From contig NZ_JADALJ010000001.1 of NCBI RefSeq assembly GCF_014876185.1, positions 2,709,501 to 2,773,500 on the forward strand: DNA of 64,000 nt, written 5' to 3'. The notes under the pieces were generated by a model. The model worked only from the letters and a program-made list of their open reading frames with translations. It ran no database searches and was not told where the DNA came from. The position numbers and the translations under genes are program-made. Origin of the DNA: Rufibacter sp. LB8. Its GTDB lineage: Bacteria; Bacteroidota; Bacteroidia; Cytophagales; Hymenobacteraceae. Shown here piece after piece: positions 55,553 to 63,975 of the stretch (position 1 is its first letter; each line of letters begins with the position of its first letter).

Positions 55553-55577
55553 AGAGACAAGGCAGTGCCTGGTCTCT
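55553..55577. repeat. GAGAC hairpin repeat, copy 3
   Basis: AGAGACAAGGCAGTGCCTGG followed by TCTCT: an almost perfect palindrome with one A-G mismatch, 20 nt after a PAL. Confidence 0.8.
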
Positions 55578-55604
55578 ACCATTTTATAACAGGAATTAGC
55601 ACGC

Positions 55605-55632
55605 TTTTCGTCCCCTTTGAAGGAGGACGAAA
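55605..55632. repeat. Pyrimidine-rich hairpin repeat
   Basis: TTTTCGTCCCCTTTGAAGGA followed by GGACGAAA, pairing TCGTCC with GGACGA. Confidence 0.7.
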
Positions 55633-55677
55633 TCTGTGGTTTATTGAATATAGAAAGAACAGATGGGGGCAGATTTC

Positions 55678-55715
55678 CGTTTTGGGGCTCATTTCTGGAA
55701 ATGAAGGCAAAAACG
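55678..55715. repeat. PAL palindrome
   Basis: Arms CGTTTTGGGGCTCATTTC and GAAATGAAGGCAAAAACG. It ends 4 nt from the ispD stop codon. Confidence 0.88.
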
Positions 55716-55719
55716 AAAT

Positions 55720-56421
55720 TTAGCGTTGGGACGTTTCCTGGGCCAGGAAGGCTTCGGCTAAAAGGAGATCTTCTGGGGTGGTGAGTTTGATGTTCTTGAA
55801 ACTGCCTTCCACCAATTGCACTTTATGCCCGAACCGCTCTACCACCGAAGCATCATCGGTGAACAAAGCAGATTCTTCCTGGCCATACGCCTGCCGCAGC
55901 AAAGGCAGCCGAAAGCACTGCGGGGTTTGCACCAGGCGGTAGGCGCTTCGGTCTACGGCTTTGGAGGAGGTGCCGGTCACCCGCCTGATGGACTCTTTGA
56001 GTGAAACTGCCAGCACCGCGGCCCCGTGCGTGGCGGCCTTCTGGTACACGTTGGCCAGCAAGGGCACGTCTACAAACGGACGTACGCCGTCATGCACGCC
56101 CACCACGCCGTCTGGGTACCTGGCCAGTGCAGCCAAACCGTTTTTCACAGACTGGAACCGGCTGGCCCCGCCGCTGACTACTTCATGCGGCACGTCAAAT
56201 TGATGCTGGGCACAAAGGCCTTCCCACGTCTTCTGCTCATGGGCTGGCAAGACCACTACCAGCGGCATGGCGGCGTCAAATGCCTGAAACCGACGGATGG
56301 TGTGCATGAGCACCGGCAGGCCCGCCAGGGGCAGAAATTGCTTGGGAATGGCTGCCTGCATGCGGCTCCCAGACCCACCGGCCACCAAAATAGCGTATTT
56401 CTGAAATGGATTGTCAGGCAT
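55720..56421 (-). CDS. ispD: 2-C-methyl-D-erythritol 4-phosphate cytidylyltransferase
   Basis: A 233-residue enzyme of the non-mevalonate isoprenoid pathway; it joins CTP to methylerythritol phosphate. The CTP loop is ILVAGGSGSRMQAAIPKQFL, followed by VVSGGASRFQSVKNGL, VGVHDGVRPFVDVPLL (metal/substrate Asp) and the C-terminal LTTPEDLLLAEAFL. Key Arg and Lys residues of the active site (SGSRM, PKQF) are present. It is monocistronic, between a PAL and a 92-nt gap to the response regulator gene. Confidence 0.94.
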   Translation of the reverse strand: MPDNPFQKYAILVAGGSGSRMQAAIPKQFLPLAGLPVLMHTIRRFQAFDAAMPLVVVLPAHEQKTWEGLCAQHQFDVPHEVVSGGASRFQSVKNGLAALARYPDGVVGVHDGVRPFVDVPLLANVYQKAATHGAAVLAVSLKESIRRVTGTSSKAVDRSAYRLVQTPQCFRLPLLRQAYGQEESALFTDDASVVERFGHKVQLVEGSFKNIKLTTPEDLLLAEAFLAQETSQR

Positions 56422-56513
56422 GGGCCCAAGTTACGCAATCAGGTAGCATTTGCCCAAACCACTACTTATTCCAGCTCATGAATACTTTGCAAAATACCAG
56501 ATGGCGGGCACGG

Positions 56514-56933
56514 CTACGGCAGCATCTGCTTCAGTTGCTGGTTCATGGTGAGTTGGTGCACGGCCTGGTCTGTGAGGGGCTTGTTCAGGAATTCTATCAC
56601 AAACGGGTATTGCCCGGCGCGGGCCACATCCAGTGGGTCAATAGACGAAGACAGAATCACCACCCTGGTCTTGGGGAACTGGGTTAAATAGTGCGCTGAA
56701 AATTCGTCCAGAAAGTCCCAGCCGTTCATAATGGGCATGTTCAGGTCCAGCAGAATCAAGTTAGGCACCGGCTCTGCGGGGCCCTGGGTGGCGTGGTCCT
56801 GGTAAAAATCAATGCCCTGTTGCCCGTCATGGAGTTTTATAATCTTTTGGGCGAAGGCGTTTTGCGCCAGTACCATCTCACACAGCATGAGGTTAATTTC
56901 ATCATCATCTATCAAGAGCACTCTCTCCACCAT
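56514..56933 (-). CDS. Single-domain response regulator (CheY-like)
   Basis: A 139-residue receiver domain without an output domain. The acidic triad is in LLIDDDEINLM, the phosphorylated Asp in LILLDLNMPIMNG, the switch Ser in VVILSSSIDPLD and the Lys in FLNKPLTD. It sits 7 nt downstream of the multi-PAS kinase, so the two are cotranscribed and the kinase should phosphorylate it. Such Rcp1-like receivers with hydrophobic C-terminal segments pair with phytochrome-like or PAS kinases; the target is probably protein-protein control. Confidence 0.93.
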   Translation of the reverse strand: MVERVLLIDDDEINLMLCEMVLAQNAFAQKIIKLHDGQQGIDFYQDHATQGPAEPVPNLILLDLNMPIMNGWDFLDEFSAHYLTQFPKTRVVILSSSIDPLDVARAGQYPFVIEFLNKPLTDQAVHQLTMNQQLKQMLP

Positions 56934-56940
56934 GGCGGGG

Positions 56941-59562
56941 TTATTGGTTAATGGTAAGCGTAAACGTGGTGCCCTGGTCTACCTGACTGGCTACCTTTAG
57001 GTCGCCGCCCATGGCGTTGGCCTGCGACCGGGCAATGTACAGGCCCAGCCCTTTGCTGTCTTTGTGTTGGTGGAAGCGCTGGTAGAGCCCAAAAATACGG
57101 TCGCCGTAGCGGGTTAGGTCAATACCCAGGCCATTGTCTTTGAAGGTTACCTCCACGCCCTGCGGCACTGCCCGTGACACTACGCTTACCTGCAAGCCCC
57201 GGGCCGGGGAACGGTATTTCATGGCGTTGCTCAATAAATTCAGCAAGATGCTGTGCAAATACCCGGCATTGTACTCCACTACCGGCGCCTCTGAAAAATC
57301 TGTGGAAATCTGGGCCTCCATCTCTTGCAACTGTTCATGCAAGGTAGCCGTCACGTTAGTGAACGCCTGCTCCAGGGCCAGCGGTTCTTTCTTGATTTGC
57401 ACGCTGTTCTTGATCACCAGCACTTCCAGCAGGTCATCAATGGTGGTGTTCAGCTGCAGAATGGCTTCTTTGAATTTCTCAATCAAGAGCTTGTTACGGC
57501 CTTCGGGCAGCGCAGCCAGGTCTATTAAATTCACAATGCCGGTGAGGTTAGACAGCGGCGCCCGCAGGTTATGCGACGTGATGAAGGAGAATTGCTTGAG
57601 GTCTGCGTTGTTATGGGTGAGTTCGGCAATAAGCAATTCACGTTCGGTTTCATACTGCTTGCGCGCCGTGATGTCATGCTGCATGGAGATCCAGTGGGTG
57701 AGCATCTCCTCTTTGTTGAAGATAGGAATCAAAGACAGGTGACTCCAGAACTTCTCCCCGTTTTTGCGGTAGTTGACCAACTCCACCTGACCGGCCACTT
57801 TCTCCTGGATCAGGCTTTGCAGGGTTGCCACCGCCGCAGGTTCTGTCTCTGGTCCGGCCAGCACCATGGGGTCTTGGCCCAGCATGTCCAGAATGCCATA
57901 GCCCGTCATGTGGGTGAAGGCCTGGTTGAGGAACATAGTCTGCAGCTTTTGAGAGTCCCGGGCGTCTACCTGGCTTATGGTGATGGCTTCCTGGGCATTG
58001 GTCACCACAGACTCCAGCAAACGCAATCTTTCCTCCTCTTCTTTCTGGCGGGTAATGTCTGTAAGAAACGCGAACAGGCGCTCTGTCTCTCCCTGGCTGC
58101 CCTGCAAGGTCTGCACCTGCAGGCGTACCCAGAATTTTTGCCCAGTTTTTGAATACTGCACCAGTTCACATTGCAGCGGGGCGCACCGGGCCAGTTGCTG
58201 GTCAATGTAGCCAATTGTGTCGGGGTCGGTGTCTTCGCCGTTCATGAGCTGGCCCGGGGTATGGCCCACCGCCTCTTCCAAAGCATAGCCCATCATGTGC
58301 ACAAAGGCCTCATTCACCCATTGAATGGAGAGGTCTGATTTCATGATAATAACACCGTTCAAGGTTTCCTGGGCAATGACAGAGAGCTTCCGCAATTCTT
58401 CCTCGGCCTCTTTTCTGGCGGTCACATTTTGTATGGCCCCCACCATTCTAATGGCTTTGCCCGCACTATCTCTAATGACAAAGCCCCGTTCCTCTACTAT
58501 GGCAACAGACCCATCTGCCTTAATGGCGCTGTATTCTATGAGCCAGTTCTTTGTTTGTTGTTCCGCCATGGCCCGGTATAAAGAAGTTGTCACGCGTTCT
58601 TTATCTGCGGGCACCAGCAGGCTCTCCCAAAAGGCAAGGGTTTCTGTCTCATAGGTAACGGCATAGCCGAACACTTTCTCAAACCCTGCGCCCCAGACTA
58701 GGTGGTTGGTGACAATATCCCAGTCATAGATAGCATCATTGGTGGCGGCGGCGGCCAATCTGAAGCGCTCATTGCTGGCCTGCAGCTCAGCTACCGCCAG
58801 CTTGTTCTCCATGATCACCTGCAACAAATTCCTGATGCTGTCCAGCGATGCTTCTTCCTCAGGGGTTGGTGATTTTACGTTGTTGTAGAAAACCGCCAGC
58901 GTGCCCAGCACTTTTCTGTTGCCCCCCAGAATGGGGAAAGACCAACTGGCCTTCAAGCCGAAAGAAAGGGCCAAGCCAGAGAAATCTACCCAGCGCGGAT
59001 CATGGGCAATGTCAGCGGCAATGACTTTGCAACCCAGGTAGGCGGCGGTGCCGCAGGAGCCCACGTTGTCGCCAATGGAGGAGCCTTCCAGGGCCTTGGA
59101 GAAACCTTGGGGCAAAGAGGGAGCCGCCACTTTATACAGTTTGCCGTCTTTGAGGCGCATGCAGGAGCACATCATGCCCCCGTGCAGGCGCTCCACCCCG
59201 GCCAGATAGAACTCAACGGTTTTTTCCAGTGTGCTGCCGGGCAGCGCGTTCATCTCCAGCACTTCTTTGCCCAAGCGCTCCAACTCTAACAGGCGGCGGT
59301 ACTCGCTCATGTCACGCAGGGTGCCGGTGCTCACTTTCTCGGTGGCAATGCGCATGGCCTGGGCTTTGGCAATCATTAATTCCTGCCGGGCTATGTGCAA
59401 TTCAAGCTGAAGGCTTTCCATCTCCTCTTTGGGCACCCAGGCCCATTCCCCCGCGGCTGCGTGGTCTGCGGGCGAAAATGCTGAAGCCGCGCTTCCCTCC
59501 TGCTCCGGCTTTGCAGCCTGCAGGGTGTCGGTTGGCTGCCCCAGAAAATTCTTATCCTCCAT
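56941..59562 (-). CDS. GAF/multi-PAS sensor histidine kinase
   Basis: An 873-residue soluble kinase, started at 59562 (MEDKNFLGQPTD). Order: an N-terminal coiled coil (about 50-95), a GAF domain (about 100-250: IGDNVGSCGTAAYLGCKVIA, FPILGGNRKVLGTLAVFY), three PAS-PAC units (about 265-390, 395-510 and 515-635: IYDWDIVTNHLVWG, NGVIIMKSDLSIQWVNEAF, AITISQVDARDSQKLQTMF), a His-kinase dimer region with His in FSFITSHNLRAPLSNLTG, and an ATPase domain (LLNLLSNAMKYRSP, DNGLGIDL, GLGLYIARSQ). The GAF cysteine in NVGSCG is not in the phytochrome position, so bilin binding is unproven. It forms an operon with the receiver gene. Confidence 0.93.
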   Translation of the reverse strand: MEDKNFLGQPTDTLQAAKPEQEGSAASAFSPADHAAAGEWAWVPKEEMESLQLELHIARQELMIAKAQAMRIATEKVSTGTLRDMSEYRRLLELERLGKEVLEMNALPGSTLEKTVEFYLAGVERLHGGMMCSCMRLKDGKLYKVAAPSLPQGFSKALEGSSIGDNVGSCGTAAYLGCKVIAADIAHDPRWVDFSGLALSFGLKASWSFPILGGNRKVLGTLAVFYNNVKSPTPEEEASLDSIRNLLQVIMENKLAVAELQASNERFRLAAAATNDAIYDWDIVTNHLVWGAGFEKVFGYAVTYETETLAFWESLLVPADKERVTTSLYRAMAEQQTKNWLIEYSAIKADGSVAIVEERGFVIRDSAGKAIRMVGAIQNVTARKEAEEELRKLSVIAQETLNGVIIMKSDLSIQWVNEAFVHMMGYALEEAVGHTPGQLMNGEDTDPDTIGYIDQQLARCAPLQCELVQYSKTGQKFWVRLQVQTLQGSQGETERLFAFLTDITRQKEEEERLRLLESVVTNAQEAITISQVDARDSQKLQTMFLNQAFTHMTGYGILDMLGQDPMVLAGPETEPAAVATLQSLIQEKVAGQVELVNYRKNGEKFWSHLSLIPIFNKEEMLTHWISMQHDITARKQYETERELLIAELTHNNADLKQFSFITSHNLRAPLSNLTGIVNLIDLAALPEGRNKLLIEKFKEAILQLNTTIDDLLEVLVIKNSVQIKKEPLALEQAFTNVTATLHEQLQEMEAQISTDFSEAPVVEYNAGYLHSILLNLLSNAMKYRSPARGLQVSVVSRAVPQGVEVTFKDNGLGIDLTRYGDRIFGLYQRFHQHKDSKGLGLYIARSQANAMGGDLKVASQVDQGTTFTLTINQ

Positions 59563-59955
59563 GTGAATGCAATTGCTAATAATGGCCCGGCAGCAGCCTC
59601 TCCACGTGTTTGACACTTTCCTTCAGAGAATCGCCTACGCAAACCAACGCGCGCACTTTAGGCGGCGGAAGTCTGTAAACGAATCTAGGAAGTGGGGAGG
59701 TTTCCTTGGTGGGGTTAGCGGCACGTAATCAATCAGAAAATAAATATAATCTATTTCTTTTGATTCCTGAAACACCGGCTAGTAATTAATATGCTGCCTC
59801 CTAATAACATCATTTGCCTTTATCAAGCCCTATGTGACAGATGCGCATACTCCACGTTTTCAGGAAGATGTGCTTTTCTTTTAAATCCGACAACATGAAT
59901 ACTTAGCAACAGAAGGACTCTCTCCACAGCAAAGATCCTTCCTGGCCTGGGTTTT
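59563..59955. other. Intergenic region upstream of the kinase
   Basis: About 390 nt with no ORF, tRNA or listed repeat. It should hold the promoter of the kinase-receiver operon, but no clear boxes were found. Confidence 0.45.
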
Positions 59956-59995
59956 CCGTTTTCGGGCTCATTTCTGGAAACGGAGCCAAAAACGG
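59956..59995. repeat. PAL palindrome
   Basis: Arms CCGTTTTCGGGCTCATTTC and GAAACGGAGCCAAAAACGG. Confidence 0.88.
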
Positions 59996-60041
59996 AAGAA
60001 GGAAAACCAGAGGCCGCTGAGAAACGATTCTGCCAGAAACT

Positions 60042-60072
60042 AAAAATCCCCACCGGTTGCCCGGCGGGGATT
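60042..60072 (-). terminator. Intrinsic terminator of queA
   Basis: The stem AATCCCCACCGG / CCGGCGGGGATT has an A-run on the left (U-run on the minus strand), 23 nt beyond the queA stop. Confidence 0.85.
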
Positions 60073-60094
60073 GTACTTATAAGAAGTGTGGCTG

Positions 60095-61141
60095 TTACAA
60101 AATCAACATCACGTCGCCGTAGCTGAAGAACTTGTATTCTTCTTTGATGGCGGTTTGGTAGGCTTCCATGACCAGGTCATAGCCTCCAAAAGCAGCGGCC
60201 ATCATAAGCAAGGTAGACTCCGGCATGTGGAAGTTGGTCACCAGGCTGTTGGCTATCTTGAAATCATACGGCGGGAAGATAAACCGGTCCGTCCAGCCTT
60301 CATTGGGCTTCAAACGCAGGTTGGCAGACACCGAGGACTCCAGGGCGCGCATAGAAGTGGTACCAATGGCGCATACGCGTTTCTTGGCGTCTAAGGCACG
60401 GTTTACCATTTTGGTGGTTTCCTCAGCCACAAAGAACTGCTCAGAGTCCATTTTGTGCTTGGTGAGGTCTTCCACGTCAACGGGTCTAAAAGTACCCAAA
60501 CCAACGTGCAGCGTGATAGGCGAAACGTCAACGCCCTTCAGCTCCAGGCGCTTCAATACCTCTTTGGTGAAGTGCAGGCCGGCGGTAGGCGCGGCTACGG
60601 CACCGGTCACCTCGGCGTACACGGTCTGGTAACGCTCCTGGTCTTCTGGCTCCGGCTCGCGCTTGATGTATTTAGGCAAGGGCGTTTCACCCAGGTTATG
60701 GATGGTCTTGTAGAAATCTTCGTCTGAGCCGTCAAACAAAAACTTGATGGTGCGCCCACGGGAGGTAGTGTTGTCAATCACCTCGGCTACCAGGTCACTG
60801 TCCCCGAAGTAAAGCTTGTTGCCCACCCGTATCTTACGGGCCGGGTCTACCAGCACGTCCCAGAGGTGAATGCGCTTGTCCAGTTCGCGGAGCAGGAACA
60901 CCTCAATCTTGGCGCCGGTCTTCTCCTTGTTGCCGTAGAGGCGGGCCGGGAACACCTTGGTGTTGTTGGTGACCATCACGTCGCCTTCGTCAAAATAATT
61001 GATGATGTCTTTGAAGACTTTGTGCTCTATTTTGCCGCTGTCACGGTGGAGCACCATCATGCGGGCCTCGTCGCGGTTGGTGGCCGGGTGCATGGCCATT
61101 AGTTCAACGGGAAGGTCAAACTTGAACTCAGATAATTTCAT
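60095..61141 (-). CDS. queA: tRNA preQ1(34) S-adenosylmethionine ribosyltransferase-isomerase
   Basis: A 348-residue enzyme that adds the ribosyl part of S-adenosylmethionine to 7-aminomethyl-7-deazaguanine in tRNA, making epoxyqueuosine. The N-terminus matches the family ([40 protein letters not shown]). The hallmark blocks are [53 protein letters not shown] and [20 protein letters not shown]. No tgt or queF is next to it. It is probably monocistronic with its own terminator. Confidence 0.97.
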   Translation of the reverse strand: MKLSEFKFDLPVELMAMHPATNRDEARMMVLHRDSGKIEHKVFKDIINYFDEGDVMVTNNTKVFPARLYGNKEKTGAKIEVFLLRELDKRIHLWDVLVDPARKIRVGNKLYFGDSDLVAEVIDNTTSRGRTIKFLFDGSDEDFYKTIHNLGETPLPKYIKREPEPEDQERYQTVYAEVTGAVAAPTAGLHFTKEVLKRLELKGVDVSPITLHVGLGTFRPVDVEDLTKHKMDSEQFFVAEETTKMVNRALDAKKRVCAIGTTSMRALESSVSANLRLKPNEGWTDRFIFPPYDFKIANSLVTNFHMPESTLLMMAAAFGGYDLVMEAYQTAIKEEYKFFSYGDVMLIL

Positions 61142-61168
61142 ATTTAATATTACGGTATTAAACTTTTA

Positions 61169-61228
61169 AGAGCTTGGTTTAAATTTCATGCTGTTTTACA
61201 GCGCAAAAGACAAATTTAAGCAGACTCT
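61169..61228. repeat. LPE element, 60-bp deletion form
   Basis: AGAGCTTGGTTTAAATTTCA at one end and AAGACAAATTTAAGCAGACTCT (last 20: GACAAATTTAAGCAGACTCT) at the other, with the centre removed. It lies in the queA promoter region. Confidence 0.75.
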
Positions 61229-61469
61229 AAGCAAAAAATAATGGGCAAAGGTACGCCGTTTGAAGTAAAAAACTTTACTTTTAGCCAAATTTAGTTGTAA
61301 ATTGGCAGGTTCTGTGTCTGCTCCAGGCCACAGAGAAGCTACAAATCAAGGCGTTACCCGGTAATAAATTCACCCAGGCTGCGACCAATGCCTAGCTACC
61401 CGGTGGTGGCGGGCGGTTTAGGAACAGACCCAAGACTTGCCTTACGCAAACAATCCCTACCTTTATTTT
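61229..61469. other. Upstream region of the permease gene
   Basis: No gene seen. TTG at 61437 and TACCTTTA at 61458-61465 (one base off the -7 consensus, 18-nt spacing) may be the promoter of the permease, giving an almost leaderless mRNA. Confidence 0.35.
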
Positions 61470-62726
61470 ATGATTTACATACGGCTGGTGTTTGAGAGTT
61501 TCCGCTTTGCGATGCAGGCCCTGCGGTCTAATCTCCTGCGCACTACCCTTTCGTTGCTGGGCGTGACCATAGGCATCTTCGCCATTATCTCAGTATTCAC
61601 CATTGTAGACTCCCTGGAGCGCAGCATACGCCAGAGCATGAGTTTTGTGGGCGAACGTGTGATGTACGTAGAGAAATTCCCCTGGATTTTCAGTGGTGGG
61701 CCCGACATACCGTGGTGGAAATACCAGCAGCGCCCGCCGGCTACCACCCGCGAGTACAAATTTCTGGAGGAAAACCTGGAAAATGCAGAGGCCATCGCGT
61801 TGGTCTCCCGGCGGGGCGGCAACATACTCAAGCACCGCAACAACAGCATCAGCGGCATTATGCTGCAGGGCGTGACCCAGCATTTCAACAAAGTGGCCGA
61901 GGTGCCCATTGCCGAAGGCCGTTTCTTCACCCAGCAGGAGATTGAGGGCTCGCGCAACGTGATCATCATTGGCCATGACATTGCCGAGAACCTGTACCCC
62001 AACGGCAACGCCCTGGGCAGCGACCTGCGCATACGCGGCCAGAAATTCACGGTGGTGGGCGTGATGGAGAAGCAGGGTGCCGGTCTGTTTGAGGGCCTGC
62101 CTACCAATGACAAAAACTCGTACACGCCGTTTGGCACCTTCGGGAAAATGTTTGCCAGCGGCCCCCGGGGCATACAGCCGGTGCTCATGATCAAGGGCCT
62201 GGTAGACGACCCGGGCATGCAGAACCTGGAGTACGAGGTACGGGGCAAGATGCGCACCATACGCGGGCTTAAACCCTACCAGGAAGACAACTTTGCCGTG
62301 AACCGCTCAGAGATGATGGCCGACCAGATCAGCAGCCTGTTCAGCATCATTGGGTTTGCCGGGGCTATTATTGGCGGGTTCTCCATTCTCATTGGCGGCT
62401 TTGGCATAGCCAACATCATGTTTGTGTCTGTGAAAGAGCGCACCAACATCATCGGCATACAGAAATCATTGGGCGCCAAGAATTTTTTCATTTTGTTCCA
62501 GTTCCTGTTTGAGTCTGTGTTCCTGAGCCTTATTGGCGGGGGCGTGGGCATTCTGCTGGTGTCTTTGATAACCTTCATTCCCATGGGCTCGTTAGAGGTT
62601 ATCCTAACGCCCGGCAACATCCTTCTGGGCTTGGGCGTATCTGTGGTGATTGGGGTGCTGTCTGGCATTATTCCGGCGGTGGTGGCCTCGCACCTGGACC
62701 CCGTGATTGCCATCAGGTCAAAGTAA
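61470..62726 (+). CDS. MacB-like ABC transporter permease
   Basis: A 418-residue inner-membrane protein of the MacB/FtsX permease class. There are four membrane helices: the first at about 22-48 (LSLLGVTIGIFAIISVFTIV) and three at the C-terminus (FAGAIIGGFSILIGGFGIAN; FLFESVFLSLIGGGVGILLV; GLGVSVVIGVLSGIIPAVVA). Between helices 1 and 2 lies a periplasmic MacB_PCD domain of about 230 residues. The motif VKERTNIIGIQKSLGAKNFF couples it to the ATPase. The gene encoding the ATPase is not adjacent, so the partner is elsewhere. I start at 61470; an in-frame TTG at 61437 adds 11 residues and overlaps the likely promoter. These transporters act as mechanotransmitters for export of peptides, lipoproteins or drugs. 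Confidence 0.92.
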   Translation: MIYIRLVFESFRFAMQALRSNLLRTTLSLLGVTIGIFAIISVFTIVDSLERSIRQSMSFVGERVMYVEKFPWIFSGGPDIPWWKYQQRPPATTREYKFLEENLENAEAIALVSRRGGNILKHRNNSISGIMLQGVTQHFNKVAEVPIAEGRFFTQQEIEGSRNVIIIGHDIAENLYPNGNALGSDLRIRGQKFTVVGVMEKQGAGLFEGLPTNDKNSYTPFGTFGKMFASGPRGIQPVLMIKGLVDDPGMQNLEYEVRGKMRTIRGLKPYQEDNFAVNRSEMMADQISSLFSIIGFAGAIIGGFSILIGGFGIANIMFVSVKERTNIIGIQKSLGAKNFFILFQFLFESVFLSLIGGGVGILLVSLITFIPMGSLEVILTPGNILLGLGVSVVIGVLSGIIPAVVASHLDPVIAIRSK

Positions 62727-62900
62727 AGGAGACGGTAGCAGCCAGATTCCATGCAGCGGGCTTTTCAGCTTGCTGTTTTCTGGGCGATAACCGGCTTACT
62801 CCCTCAGTACGATTTCAAATTTTTACAAGCACTACAGTTCACTAATTTTAGAAAACTAGTGCCTTCTCCCTAGGTTGTTCTAAGATGCATTTTTGACGCG

Positions 62901-62941
62901 CCTGTTTTGGGGCTCATTTCCAGAAACAAGGCCAAAAACAA
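62901..62941. repeat. PAL palindrome next to the LOG start codon
   Basis: Arms CCTGTTTTGGGGCTCATTTC and AGAAACAAGGCCAAAAACAG. It ends about 9 nt before the ATG at 62951. Confidence 0.85.
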
Positions 62942-62950
62942 GATTGATAT

Positions 62951-63814
62951 ATGACGAAGTTGAGAAAAACCAGCAAGACCAAGTTGCATGACGAGGTCCA
63001 GAACGCCGGCAGCGGCACCACCATCATTCAGCCAGACGTAAACGACAACAAAGTATCGTCTCTGCAGGAAGCCAAGAAAATTGCCAAGCGCGAAGCCCCC
63101 ATTTTAAGCGAAGACGACAAACGCATTCGCGAAGCCTTTACAGACAAAGACTGGAACGAAATTAAAATAGCCGACTCCTGGCAGATCTTCAAGGTGATGT
63201 CTGAGTTTGTGGAAGGCTTTGAGAAAATGGCCAAGATTGGCCCGTGCGTGTCCATCTTTGGGTCTGCCCGTACTAAATCTGACAACCCGTACTACAAAAT
63301 GGCTGAGGAGATTGCCGCCAAACTGGTGCGCCACGGGTACGGCGTGATCACCGGAGGTGGCCCCGGTATTATGGAGGCAGGTAACAAAGGCGCGCACTCA
63401 GAAGGCGGCCGCTCGGTGGGCCTGAACATTCAGTTGCCGTTTGAGCAGTTCAACAACATTTACATTGACCCAGACAAGATCATCAACTTTGACTACTTCT
63501 TTGTGCGCAAGGTCATGTTTGTGAAATACGCGCAGGGCTTCATTGGTATGCCTGGCGGTTTCGGAACGCTGGATGAATTGTTTGAGGCTTTAACGCTCAT
63601 CCAGACCAAGAAAATTGGCAAATTCCCGATTGTACTGGTAGGCCGCGCCTACTGGGGCGGCATGTTTGACTGGATCAAGAACGTGATGCTGGAGCAGGAA
63701 GGCAACATTAGCGCCGAGGACATGGACCTGGTGCACCTGGTAGACAACGCCACCGATGCCGTGAAGGTGATTGATGATTTCTACAGCAAATACCTCTTGT
63801 CGCCCAACTTTTAA
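62951..63814 (+). CDS. LOG family / TIGR00730 Rossmann-fold protein
   Basis: A 287-residue protein of the lysine-decarboxylase-like LOG family (cytokinin riboside 5'-monophosphate phosphoribohydrolase type). Both family signatures are present: GVITGGGPGIMEAGNKGAHS and QGFIGMPGGFGTLDELFEAL (PGGxGTxxE, nucleotide and catalytic site). The N-terminal 90 residues are a charged extension not found in short LOG proteins, typical of the long bacterial branch. In bacteria it probably removes bases from AMP or other nucleotides. The PAL upstream leaves little room for a normal leader. Confidence 0.92.
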   Translation: MTKLRKTSKTKLHDEVQNAGSGTTIIQPDVNDNKVSSLQEAKKIAKREAPILSEDDKRIREAFTDKDWNEIKIADSWQIFKVMSEFVEGFEKMAKIGPCVSIFGSARTKSDNPYYKMAEEIAAKLVRHGYGVITGGGPGIMEAGNKGAHSEGGRSVGLNIQLPFEQFNNIYIDPDKIINFDYFFVRKVMFVKYAQGFIGMPGGFGTLDELFEALTLIQTKKIGKFPIVLVGRAYWGGMFDWIKNVMLEQEGNISAEDMDLVHLVDNATDAVKVIDDFYSKYLLSPNF

Positions 63815-63832
63815 GAACGAGGCGACAAAAGC

Positions 63833-63903
63833 CAGTTTTGGCTTCATTTCAAAAACAGAGCCCGGAAACGCAAGTTTTCGGGCTCTGTTTGGTTTTGGGG
63901 CTG
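63833..63903. repeat. PAL palindrome, extended double form
   Basis: A decayed PAL (AGTTTTGGCTTCATTTC / AACAGAGCCCGGAAAC) is followed by a second arm set GTTTTCGGGCTCTGTTT, so that ACAGAGCCCG can pair either side. It starts 19 nt after the LOG stop codon. Confidence 0.8.
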
Positions 63904-63975
63904 TCAATAATTTCAACATCAGTATGGATTAAAGCTAGTAAAGGCATCTTGCCAATATGCCTTTCCTGTATTCCT

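Noticed and set aside
1702-63903. PAL copies as a CRISPR array
   Set aside because: The copies are dispersed singly over 62 kb, are palindromic over their whole length and have no regular spacers or cas genes.
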